Translations under genes and position numbers: made by a program | NCBI RefSeq assembly: GCF_040954645.1 | Contig: NC_092813.1 | Span: 23,753,235 to 23,817,234 of the forward strand | DNA from: Diabrotica undecimpunctata | Taxonomy: Eukaryota > Arthropoda > Insecta > Coleoptera > Chrysomelidae | Direction: 5' to 3' | Length of the DNA: 64,000 nucleotides | Shown here: positions 1-10,655 of the stretch, piece after piece | How the letters are laid out: each line of letters starts with the position of its first letter | Numbering within the stretch: the stretch's first letter is position 1 | Notes under the pieces: model-generated | Told to the model about the DNA's origin: nothing | The model's database searches: none | The model's input: the letters and a program-made list of their open reading frames with translations, nothing else

Positions 1-219
1 ATGGCTCGCTGGTTCACTACACCGGCGAGTCAGGGATGCTCTGATCGTTTAACAGTTCGAACCGTGGGAGTGTCAATATTTGCGCATCCACTTCTACAAC
101 GTGACGGCGAAGGGAGATTCAGAACGGCTATTTAAGGCGTGTGAATAGCGAAATTAGACAGTCTTGTAGCTAGCGCTCTAGGCTCCCTGACTCGCCGGTG
201 TAGTGAACCAGCGAGCCAT
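1..219. repeat. 36-bp inverted repeat pair at the window's left edge
   Basis: Bases 1-36 are the reverse complement of bases 184-219, by eye a perfect match, so the two arms could fold around a ~147-base loop. The left arm starts at the first base of the window, so the repeat may extend further left. No coding sequence is recognised in the loop. It could be the edge of a short inverted-repeat element or a local inverted duplication. Confidence 0.8.
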
Positions 220-222
220 TCT

Positions 223-421
223 GGACAGAGATAGTTCCGTATTGAGGATCATACTCTGTCCTTAACCAAGCGGAACCCATCGATATTGCGTATTGAGCAT
301 TACCGTGGATCTGCACAGAACCAACCGGGACAGAGATTTCCGTATTGAGGATCATACTCTGTCCTTAGCCAAGCGGAACCCGTCGGCATTGTGTATTGAA
401 CATTGCCGTGGGTCTGCACAG
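223..421. repeat. Two-copy tandem repeat, period about 103-105 bp
   Basis: A unit beginning GGACAGAG at 223 recurs at 328. Both copies carry the block TATTGAGGATCATACTCTG and end near GCACAG (about 319 and 421). The copies differ by a handful of substitutions and a 2-base indel. Nothing identifies a family. The first copy directly abuts the right arm of the 1-219 inverted repeat. Confidence 0.8.
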
Positions 422-781
422 CTAAACATTTTGTTTGCGAGCATATTCGGAGCTTTCGCTGAATTGAAGCGAAAGCGAGTATATTAGTAGTACTAATTAA
501 TTTCTTTTCTTTTATAGACGTTTGCCGGGGAATTCATTCATCGCGGGACCCAGACGGAAACGTAGAATTCATTTTATTTTTGTTTTATAAGTATACAACG
601 TAGAATTCTTTTTTTTAGTTTTTATTGTATATATATATACTTAATAGATTTATTTTTATTTCAAACCTGTGTTTTACTGAGTCTGTTGCCCCGAAAGAGC
701 TACCCATCACACGTGAATGCAATTATTCTTTAGAGGAATTATTTACCGATGAGTCGGAATCTTCTTCCGAGAATGAAGTTT
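422..781. other. Unassigned stretch with a short open frame at 625-831
   Basis: A polypyrimidine tract ending TTTTATAG at about 507-518 looks like a splice acceptor, and the string AACGTAGAATTC occurs twice (about 561 and 598). The open frame at 625-831 (+) is acidic and serine-rich (contains SLEELFTDESESSSENE) but matches no family I can name. The acidic stretch would fit the N-terminus of a piggyBac-like protein, but that is a weak guess. Treat it as unidentified. Confidence 0.3.
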
Positions 782-2019
782 TCACTGCACATAGGGAGAA
801 AACCTATGTATTTGCGAAGTTTTCGTATTAATTTGGTGCTTTTGGTTTTCATTCTTTTGTCGATGTAATATGGATGTAGTTTTAAATTTTATAAGTGCAT
901 GAAAATCTTCTGAGTACAATTTTGTTACGCTGATTAAGTCTTCTGATCCTTGTATATTTTCGAATAGATCCACTACTTGATCGAAGCTCAACAATTGCTT
1001 TTCCCTTTCTACATATTCTCTAATTGGTTTTAGTAATGTTTGGAGATTTGGTATCTCATCTCTTTTTTTTTTAATCTCAAGTTTTTGTCATCAATTTTGT
1101 TTTTTTTCTTTAATTGAAGCTTAGTTTTTTCAAAGTTTTCTTAGTGTTAACTGAAGAAGTGGTCAAATGTACAGATGTATTTTGAAGTAAGCACTGTTGG
1201 GTTTGGTTTATTGATAAATTTAGCATTGCATTATTTGTAATCTGGTTTGAGAAGACGTAGTAAGTGTGGAGGGAGTGGTATTTGAGATTGTGGGAGTATT
1301 TTGTAGATTATCTTGTTGAGTATGATTTATTGATAAATTTTGTCTGATTTCTGTTTGCATTTCACTATCATTGTGAGGATGGGTAGAAGGTGAAATATTT
1401 GGATAATTAGCTACCTGGTGTCCAGTTAATTTGCATTTAAAACATGTTTCGTTTTGGGCTATAAATATGTGGTATGATGTTTTTTCCAACTCTATAATAA
1501 ATAATTCAGGTAGTACAAAGTTGTCTGGAAAAGGTGAAACAAAAATTTGTCTTCGGAAGCTTAGAATATGACTGAAGGCAGGATTGGTTGCTCCTATCCG
1601 TATCTATGATATGCCTGGGAGAGGATTTAAACCTAGTTTTATTAATTCGTCCATTATTAACTTAGAAGGTATGCTTGCACAGGCATTGGACAGAATTAAG
1701 CGGACTGATGGAGTTATTAATCTTCTCGCTTCTAGTATATTTCTATTTACTATTATCTTCTTTGGTTCTGCTATGAATGTATCTACTAGGTTTTTAGATG
1801 ATAGATATATGCATATTCTACCGTTTAATATACGGGATGCGAAAATTATTTTTTTTTTTCTTCTATATGCTGACTCAATCCTTCAAGATAGTCATTAATT
1901 ATACAATTCTCTAGAGTGTCAAATAAAGTAGCTAGATCTCTGTTTGGAATTAATATACTACGTGGTTGAATAACTTTTGAGTATGATGCATTTTGTGGTA
2001 GCTGACTGAAAGATGACAT
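782..2019 (-). pseudogene. Non-LTR retrotransposon ORF1 (Gag-like) remnant
   Basis: Read on the minus strand from an ATG at 2019-2017, three frames together give a Gag-like nucleic-acid-binding protein of a Jockey/I-type element. It has an N-terminal block with ATLFDTLENCII. After a frameshift in an A-run near 1850 comes a block with GRICIYLSSKNLVDTF and ARRLITPSVRLILSN. A zinc knuckle follows (CFKCKLTGHQ, near 1430-1450) whose final cysteine is replaced by Tyr. A C-terminal tail lies at 782-994. Several frameshifts and stops break it. A plus-strand open frame at 1584-1898 is only its shadow. No ORF2 follows on the minus side, so the copy is cut short downstream. The motif order is seen; the clade is inferred from family resemblance. 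Confidence 0.65.
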
Positions 2020-4959
2020 ATTTTAAATGGATTGAAAATTCGACTAAAACCGGTGCTGTCTTACAGCTTTCGTTGTGATACCAGTTCATGGAAATTGGAT
2101 AATACTTATAACTAATTGCAGATCGAAATCCAAATAGATGAAAAAAATATATTTCTATATCTACTCACCATTTCAATATTCAGTATTCAAATCACTTTCA
2201 CTTTTATACTTAATTTCTTTTAAATTTATTTCAATAATTATTATTTAACGAGCACGATAAATTAATGCCTAAAGCGCATCTTTCTCGCTTGCTGGTTAAA
2301 CATCAAGTATAAAATTTTGTTTTAAGCAATTGATTTGTAAAGTAGTTTACCTATAAAAGTTGAAAATTGTGCAAGTATGCGAAAAAAGAGCAACATTTGT
2401 TTAGGTAGCTTACTTATAAAAGTTTTTAGCTAGACATGTGAAAGTTCACATTGAAGAAAACCCAAGAAATGTGAAATTCGTTTTAAACAGTTGGTTAGTT
2501 CAATAATATGAAAGTTTTTAATATGTCTTTAGATGTACCATATGAAAATTCACACCATAGCAAATAATTACAAAATATTGTGTTTTTATACGGATCAATT
2601 TAAACTTTATTTTGAACAGGAGTTTATGAAGTGAACAGTATAGAAGCAAGCATCCTTAATTTTACATCCACAATCAAAGAGTTCTTGCTATTTGGTGGCT
2701 CGGCATCCTAGATCCAGTTTTACAAAACAGTGCATGGAAGAGGATTTGCTGAGATTATATCGCCCATAGTGAGGGGCGATGTTAAGCGCCTTTCTGAATA
2801 TTATGTTCTTGCTAAAGATTGGCACCTCTTAATTATGTATTTTTACCGTGTGCCCCCCCCCCCCGTTAATAAACTGAAAGTTACAGATCTTCCTAAAGTT
2901 CTAAAGAGTGTGAGCCATATGGCTCAACAAAATATCCTTTACTTTGAATTTTGCACAAAGGAAGCAAAACATTCTGAAAAGTAATTACGAGAATTGACTG
3001 ACAGAAGAACATAGCTAATGCAATGGTAGCTCACATTGGTTAAAAGGGAATCAAGAAAGAAATTTACTTTATACCCTTTTAGATCGCTTATTAAATATAT
3101 TTGTGATAATACTACAAATATGTAGAAGAAGCTTGAAATACGCTACAAACAATAACTACTCACAATTTATCAGATAGTTGTTCAATTATAATTATTCATT
3201 GTTTTTACATTATGTGAACTACTTTCTATGAAGGAAACAAGCCACATACGATCAGATATACATGTCTTGATTGACGATTCCATAGAACACAGCTCTAAAC
3301 TGTTTACATTTTTATCCATTTTTATATATTCCTGGTTAATGTTATTTCTTTTCCTTTCGTGGTACATAAATAAACCAATTCCAATTAGTTCCCGAGAAAT
3401 GTCTGGCAAAGAGATTTAGGTGATTCTACAGTAGCTGAAATAGCTAAAACCATAATATAATAGTATTATCAGTATGGTATTATGAATATATTGTTAGTTA
3501 ACATATTGGTAATAGAATTAAACATGTATGTTAAAACTTTATAACACAATAGAAACTGTTATCCACAATTGTGGCTGAACACCGTATAAACATAGTGTTT
3601 TCTTTACATACCAATAGAAAACAGTTTTAGAATATGTTGTCCACAAATTAACTATTAAAGCTAAGGTGACAAATAATCCTTGATTGGCGTTATGTAAAGT
3701 GCTTTTTACAAGGCATGCAAAAACAACTGGCTTAGATATACGAGATTAGACTATTTAGCTCATAGAAAAGAATTCGAAATTACAGTAGGATTTCTGTCGC
3801 CAACACAATTTTCTTAGTCAAAGAAAAATGAAACGAACTTTTCTTTACAGTTGTTCGGTAGAATTCAAATCGATCGGACGTGTTTAAAATATCGCATAGA
3901 TCTCTGTATAGATAGACTGCATCTATCTCTGCATAGATAGATCGTTTTTTCTTTCTGTATTGAACGACAAAATATTTTTACTGTTAAAATACACAACCAT
4001 TCCAATTATTGGTACATTCATGACTAAAAGGAACTTATAATTTTCGCAACAATCACAATAGCACAATTCTGTCTATTGTTCAATATCTTATCGCCATAAT
4101 TATGACTTTAGACTACGTTGTCTTTGATGTATGACATGATGTTGTCGTTGTCGATTACGAAATAAATAAATAACCTGTGTAGGTATCCGTAAATAAACAG
4201 TGTTTTAAAAAAATTTTCCAGCATTTATGACTGAGTAGATATCTTTGGCTACACGGTCGTCAAAGTCCAATAATTCTGGATTCGGATTTCGTGTGTTCAT
4301 TGGTATAACTTCGTTGGTAATGGCCGATCGTAACGTTCGAGATATCATGTGATAACTTTTAGATAATAGAATATGAGTAGATAAAAAATTCAAAATATAG
4401 CATCCTGCATACAGAGCATTGATGTATCCTTGCTATTATTGTTCTCACGGAGACGTGAAGAATGTCATGTGATACAATTTAACGAATACAATAATAGAAT
4501 ATACACACATATAGAACAACTTATAGTTATTTACTGGGTCCTAATATTTTATTACATTAGAGAAAGAAATAAGATATGCATAGTAGATTTCTTAATATTT
4601 CAGCCAATTATATAAACACTGGCGAGTACTGGGACATGAATTATATTTAGTCGATGAGTGACAAAATAACTCAAAATGTGTTTATGTGGGGTTAATCCAC
4701 AATAATTATTAATAGTAATGAAGATTACATTTTAACTAACATTAGATCTATAGATTTCCACTCCAGAAATCGTTTTCAAAGATTTTTAAGATTACATATT
4801 TAAAAATTGTATGGAAAGGGTGTATGTAACCGCCAAAGTTGTAGGCAAGAACCATAATTTTGGCTAAAAAAATCTCATGATGTATTTTGTGCTCTCGGGA
4901 CAAATTTAAATATTTTTGTGTGTTCTTTATATCTTATTTGTGCATTATGTATTTGTGTA
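2020..4959. other. AT-rich stretch without a recognised gene
   Basis: The part next to 2019 may be the 5' flank of the ORF1 remnant. There is a run of 12 C at 2853-2864 inside an 84-codon open frame (2730-2984, +) that I cannot assign. A 62-codon minus-strand frame at 4205-4393 has non-repetitive composition but no recognisable motif. Around 3890-3950 short copies of ATAGATAGA/TCTATCT can pair locally. No TIRs, LTRs, tRNA or clear exon structure were seen. Confidence 0.5.
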
Positions 4960-5500
4960 TGTGTGTTAGTGTAGTCCGTGTCCTTCCCAGCTTGCGTGGA
5001 GGAAGAGTTCTGAATTAAGTAGGGACTCTTCTGTACTTCCGTACGGACGGGCGGTGGAGTCCTCAACCCCTCCCACTGGCTGATAAGTAAATGTGTAAAA
5101 TGAAATAGGTGTGAATAAGGTTTTAGCAAATATGCACCCGTGGACCAACTGAGGACATGGTATAGGGCAGCACCTATGACATTACTTCATTAAGGCTATA
5201 GCGGAATAATTTCTACTGTTGGCTTAATGACAGATACTCACGGGCGGATATCACATACTGATTCAACCGGCCGTGATACTGCGATCAGGTAGGCAAGGAG
5301 AAACCACCCGATTATATTAACGTGACTACACCATCATGAATGTATCGAATCAGTTAGATATGCTTAGCGGTCCGATGAGCGATCGGCGCTCAGTTGATTC
5401 CGGGCCATCTAGTGTCACATGGGCTACCGGGCATGTGTTTGTGAGCAACCAGGCAACACATGCAAAATTGGCGCATGGAAGAAACTCAGATTTTCAGTTA
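4960..5500 (+). other. Probable 5' untranslated region of an RTE-like retrotransposon
   Basis: A GC-richer stretch than its surroundings, directly upstream of and co-oriented with the endonuclease/RT pseudogene at 5500-8110. It includes a conspicuous block around 5220-5340 (CGGGCGGATATCAC and AACCGGCCGTGATACTGCG) that I associate with the leader of insect RTE-like elements. The left limit is uncertain; the composition change near 4960-5130 is the only guide. Confidence 0.45.
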
Positions 5501-8110
5501 AGAAAATAATGGGAAAAGCAACATGGAATTTTCGAGGATTATTGCAACCAGGCAAACTGCATATACTACAACGAGAAGTCGAAAGAGAGGATTTAGAAAT
5601 ATGCGGACTTTCGGAGACCCTTTGAAAAGGACAAGGACACTTCCAAACGGCTGATAGTGTTGTATATATATAGGGAACAAATAACACAGGAAGAAATGGT
5701 GTTGCAATTATGATGACTAAAAAAGTTTCACAATACGTGTATTATTACCAACCGATAAATTAAAGACTTATAAAAATAACCTTACTAGCATCACCAAACA
5801 AAATGCACATTCTTTAGGTCCATATGCCAACCTCAGACGTGGTAGTCAATAAAGTGAAAGACGTATACTCCGTTATTGAAGACACAATAAAAAATATTTC
5901 ATCTAATCAGCCACTCATAATCATGGGCGATTTTAACGCTAAGGTAGGAGAAACAAGAAACGATAACATCCAAAATGTAGGAAACTATGGGTCAGGTATT
6001 AGAAACAGCCAAGGCGAACCTTTATTGGATTTTGGAACCGAAAACAGTTTAGCCATTATAAACAAAATGTTCGAACATCATGCCCGTCGTTTATCGACGT
6101 GGACCAGCCCAAATGGAGAATACACGAACCAAATCGACTACATATTGATTAGGAGCAGATCGAAGACATGTTTTACAAACGTAAAAACTAGACCAAAAGC
6201 TGATTGTGGATCCAATCATAAATTGTTATAGGCTTGCTTCAAGATAAAGCTCAGAAGGACAATAACGCATCAAAATCAAAACAGGCTGGAAATTTCAAAT
6301 CCGAAAACATTTAGAGATGCATTAAAGAAAACTAGTATATTGAACACACATGACAACCCAGAAGAAATGTGAAAAGGTTTTAAAAATGTCATAGAAACAT
6401 CTGTAAAAAGAACCAAAACCGAAAAAAATATCATCAAGAGAAAACACTGGATGACAGACAAAACGCTGCAACTTCTTGAAGAGCGAAGGAGAATCAAATC
6501 TCTCATACATCAAAACGACAGCAACAAAAATGATTTAGCAAGGTTAAATAGAAAAATTAAAAGAGCATGTAGAAATAATAAAAACAAACATATAAACGAA
6601 GAATGCGAAGAACTAGAGAGACGTGCAAACCGGTATGAATCCCATGAGCTATATAGCAAAGTCCGATATCTATCCAGGGAATTTAAACCAATCACACAAA
6701 CAATAATGGATCAAAATCAACATATTATAAATGACACGAAAGGGATTGCGGAGGTATGATGGAGAAACTATTGTCAAAGTCTATATGTAGATGATCCCCA
6801 GAATGCAAATCACAACGAGTTCAATGCAGAGAGATAACCAAACATTCTAAAGTCAGAGGTAGAAAAAGCAATCAAAAAGTTAAAAAATAGAAAATCTCCT
6901 GGCGCAGACCAGATCACCGCAGAAGTTTTAAAAGAGTCTGAAGATGCTGAAGTAAATGTTATGCATATGATCTGCAAAAAGATTTGGGAAACCGTAGAGT
7001 GGCCCAACGACTGGACAACATCCACTTTTATCCCTATATTCAAAAAAGGAACTCCGCTAAATTGGAGCAACTACAGAATGTTAATCCTACTATCCCATAC
7101 AAGCAAGGAGGTTCTACTTCATGTAATATCTGAAAGACTAAAAGCTTTTCTATTGCCTCAGATATCAGAAGAACAAGCGGGATTTTTCCTAGGAAAAGGC
7201 ACAAGATAATACATCCTTAATGTCAGACAGCTAATCAAAAAAACTCGTAAATTCAATACTCCTATGCTTATGTACTTTGTGGCTTACACAAAGGCCTTCG
7301 ATAAAATCAACTGGCAGCAGCTATGGTTCATACTAGCGGAAATGGGAGCAACCCACCACTTAATTCAACTAATTAGAAGTCTATATGAAAATAATAAGTG
7401 CACAGTAAAAATAAACAACACCCATTTGGAGGAAGGGTGGAATATCAGTAGGAGGTCAAAAAATCAGTAACTTGAGATATGCTGATGACACTTTAATAAT
7501 CGCAACAAATTAAGAAGAAATGGAAGACATAATGAGATGTCGGGAGAAGAAAAGCAAAACATATGGACTAAAGCCAAATAGGAGTAGGACAAAGACTATG
7601 ATAGTGGACAGAGCTCGGAATAATCTTCATTACATTCAAGAAACTGGAGGCTTTGAAGTAGTAAATAGTTTCATATATCTAGGGTCCCTAATAACAAATG
7701 ACGGAGGGTGTAAGAGAGAGATATGTAGAAGGTTGACTATTGCTAGAACTGCTATGATGAAACTGGTAACAATTTGGAAAAATTCCAGCATAACAATACA
7801 CACAAAACTAAGGCTGGTAAGGGCACTCAGTTTTCCCATAGGCACATACGCACCCGAAACGTGGACCTTAAACAAAGCGGATAAAAATAAACTAGACGCT
7901 TTTGAAATGTAGGTATATTGCCGCATGTTAAGAATATCCTGGATTAATCATCGCACTAACGTATCAATATTAGAACAACTTAAAGTAAAGGATACATTGC
8001 TTAAGCAAATACAATAGAGATATTTGCAGTATTTTGAACACATTGTTAGAATAACAGGTACGATGGAAAAACTGATAGTCAAGGGTAGAGATGAAGGAAA
8101 GGAAATAATC
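5500..8110 (+). pseudogene. RTE-like endonuclease/reverse transcriptase, degraded
   Basis: Frames read together give an apurinic-like endonuclease followed by a reverse transcriptase of the kind often named craniofacial-development-protein-2-like. Endonuclease motifs: a WNFRGLLQPGKL-type start near 5520, MGDFNAKVG at 5923-5949, a TWTSPNGEYTNQIDYIL block near 6100-6150, and SNHKLL where SDH is usual. RT motifs: SPGADQITAEVLK near 6900, IFKKGTPLNWSNYR near 7040, EEQAGF near 7165, a degraded YTKAFD near 7290 and RYADD at 7475-7489. The block between the AFD and YADD motifs, normally including RQGCPLSP, is deleted around 7440-7455. The C-terminal domain runs to about 8110. At least six stops or frameshifts make it inactive. 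Confidence 0.85.
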
Positions 8111-8189
8111 AAAATTATTAATTAAACAGAGGTAACATGAATATGTTTGCATACCTGTGGTAGATCAAAGTTTCAGTTTTGATGACGTA

Positions 8190-8900
8190 TGTAAAGGTCA
8201 CGCTCATTTTTCCTGGCACTTGTGGTCTTGCGGTTTCTTCGACATAGAAGTTGTTGTATTAACGGGGTATTTTATAGACGGAGTTCTTTGATTTCTCTTG
8301 TGTATTGTTAGGTTTTGGACACGATGGATCTGAGTATATTAGTTGATTTGAAAGTTGATGTGAAACTTATTACCTATCCTTTTTAGCTTTTTTTATAAGC
8401 CCTTTAAAAATTATGTTTCTGGTTTTCTAGTGGTGTTTTGTTGTTTTCTTTCTTTTACCTTGTGGAATTTCTTGTTTATAAATCACAATGACTATCATTT
8501 TTTGTCAAAACCTTTATTAGTCGGTTTTCTCTTTCTAAAATACATTTTTGTTGGAGCAAATATTTTGATCCCTATCATATAAATCTTTTTTGATGATTAC
8601 GTTGTGGTTTTAGTGGTAATTAAAATAACTCATTGTTTGGTTTTCTGTAAACTTTCGTTGCATATCTTGTATCCAATTTGCCATTAGCATATCCAGAGAA
8701 GGATGTTAATTGTTGTTTTTTTTCCCAAACTGAAATTGATTAATTTTTCTTTATTATTGATATCCTTCAGAATTTTATTCAATGCTTCTGAACCATGCAG
8801 CGAAATGAAGAACACATCATCTACATATATTATATAAACCATACTGTGAGTTGTTTGTCTTTTTTATGTACTATGTTTTGTTTGAAATCCTCCATAAGTA
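8190..8900 (-). pseudogene. Penelope-like element fragment: RT plus GIY-YIG remnants
   Basis: On the minus strand an RT catalytic block YVDDVFFIS lies at about 8800-8830. It is followed by an LDMLMA block and a KVYRKPNNE block, typical of Penelope-like reverse transcriptases. Further downstream (8230-8280) come VYKIP and FYVEETARP, matching the start of the GIY-YIG endonuclease domain (usually VYxIPCxCGxFYVGETGRP) with its cysteine/glycine part damaged. Stops and frameshifts occur throughout, and both ends of the element are missing. Penelope elements join RT and GIY-YIG domains in this order, which supports the call. Confidence 0.7.
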
Positions 8901-9254
8901 TATCCGTTCGTATATATCCATGAGTATTTTATTTTATTGGGTTGTTATATTTGTTATTAATCCCATATAAACACAATATAAACAAGACTTAGACATGCAA
9001 CAAGAAAACAGCTTCAGAACCTGTTAGTAGTAATACATATTTAAGAAAGTAAAGATCTTTACCAAAGATGCTGAAATTATTATTTGGAACAACAATGTAC
9101 AAAACCAGATTTAAATATGGCAGACTGTGAGGAAAAGCAGTTTGTGATATCCTACGCAAAAAAGGGCATAAAAAGATGAAACTACCAAATAAAAAATAGG
9201 GTAATTGAAAAGTAGGTGCATAACAAGTACTTGCTAAATAAGACAGAGACAAAT
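8901..9254. other. Unassigned AT-rich stretch
   Basis: Between the Penelope fragment and the left end of the long-armed element. A minus-strand open frame at 8989-9252 has no recognisable motif. I see nothing else. Confidence 0.5.
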
Positions 9255-10042
9255 TAGCCCAGTCTGGTTATACCAAAATCATCGATTTCACGGCAAAATG
9301 TTTCTCAGGTATCTGAAGCTTTTAAGACATAGGTGGGGGTTACTAGATGACGAATAGATAAAAAGATACTCCTATTTTTACCTTGCGTTTTTTTTAAACA
9401 ATAATTTATGGTCAGAATTTGATTTTTTATCTATAAGTTTTTTCCCTTATAATTTAAATAAACAATATTTATACCATTTTTTTATATCGAGAATATCTTA
9501 ATTTTCCCGTTTTTTCAATTAAAATTGATAAATAATTTACGGAGATATTTGGAAAAAAGCAGTTTTTTTGCACTAATTTATAAATTTATTCAATTTTTTT
9601 ATTAACAAAATGAAATGTTATTAATACATTTCAGCATTGAGGAATTACCGTCCTTTAAATTTGTGCGAAATTTCTTGCTGATTGGTGAAATATTTTAAAA
9701 GTTATTCAATTTGTTTATCCCTGGGACTAATTATTTAAACCATTGAACTTGCCCTATGAATGATGCTCGACACATTTAACAAATTTCATAGGATTCTTTA
9801 AGACTTGTACTATCTCAGAAGTTAAATGCATATTGAGTTTTCATCGAAATTATTTACAAAATAAACGTTTGAAAAAGGAGTATGTTTTTTACTTATAAAC
9901 AATTGTAATAACTTCTATATTTTTCAAGCTACAGCCTTGTACGTACAATCATTAGATAGCTGGTAAAAAAGCTCATATTTAACAAAGAAAATAAACCTTC
10001 TATAAACAATAGGAACGAAGTTAGCGACAATTTTTTGTTAAT
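9255..10042 (+). repeat. Left inverted arm, part 1 (interrupted by pogo)
   Basis: Reverse complement of the right arm's outer part. Shared landmarks include ATCTGAAGCTTTTAAGACAT near 9311, the block TTTATCCCTGGG near 9712 and a block ending AATAGGAACGAAGTTAG near 10022. The arm stops at the TA target of the pogo element and resumes at 13220. Confidence 0.85.
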
Positions 10043-10422
10043 TAGGGTAAAACGCCAGTTATTTGACACGAGACAGTTATTGGACATTACAGTGTTAACT
10101 TACGAGAATAAGATTTCTGCAAGTGCCAACAAGAGTATATTTCACTAGGTGGCACTACTCGTTTCTATATTACGTTCATTCTTATGTCTATGTTCTGCCT
10201 TTAACGGGTTCTGTGATTTTGGCGGTAAATATTTTTAGGTTATGTAAGTGAAGTGACATTTAAGCATTGTGTTAAGCATCTGCTCTGACTTTTTTTTAAA
10301 CTACGTGGTACGTTTAAGGTAAGATTGTATTTTTATTTAAAAGGGTGTAGTAAAGGCACTTATAGTCCCTAAGGTAGATCTGGTACAGTAATAGGGATTT
10401 TAATTCGGATTTAATTACATCT

Positions 10423-10628
10423 GTCCAATAACTAAACTAGAAAACTTGCTTAATTCTATTATGGGACACCTGTCCAATCACTAGAGAACTACACTTACCA
10501 CATATTTCTACAATTTTCAACGGATTTACGTATAATTAACTGGAGATAGCAGTAAAATTAATTTAGTAATCGATTTGACAGTTATTGGACAGCTGTCCAA
10601 TAACTAAATTTGACCGTCCAATCACTAA
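10423..10628 (+). promoter_or_regulatory. Left subterminal array of GTCCAATAACTAA motifs in pogo
   Basis: Copies of GTCCAAT(A/C)ACTAA, some imperfect at the 3' end, lie at 10423-10435, 10472-10484, 10595-10607 and 10616-10628. An inverted copy near 10579-10590 makes a perfect 22-bp palindrome at 10582-10603. Another inverted copy lies near the tip (about 10072-10083). Repeated subterminal sites are typical of transposase binding sites; that role is inferred. Confidence 0.6.
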
Positions 10629-10655
10629 AAATGGATTTTTTAGGATTGTAGTAAA

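Noticed and set aside
1584..1898. 104-codon plus-strand frame
   Set aside because: It is antisense to the ORF1 remnant at 782-2019, whose conserved blocks read clearly on the minus strand.
2730..2984. 84-codon frame as a gene
   Set aside because: It runs through a 12-C tract, has no recognisable motif and no exon context.
4205..4393. 62-codon minus-strand frame as a host exon
   Set aside because: Composition is protein-like, but there are no clear splice sites and no family match that I can name.
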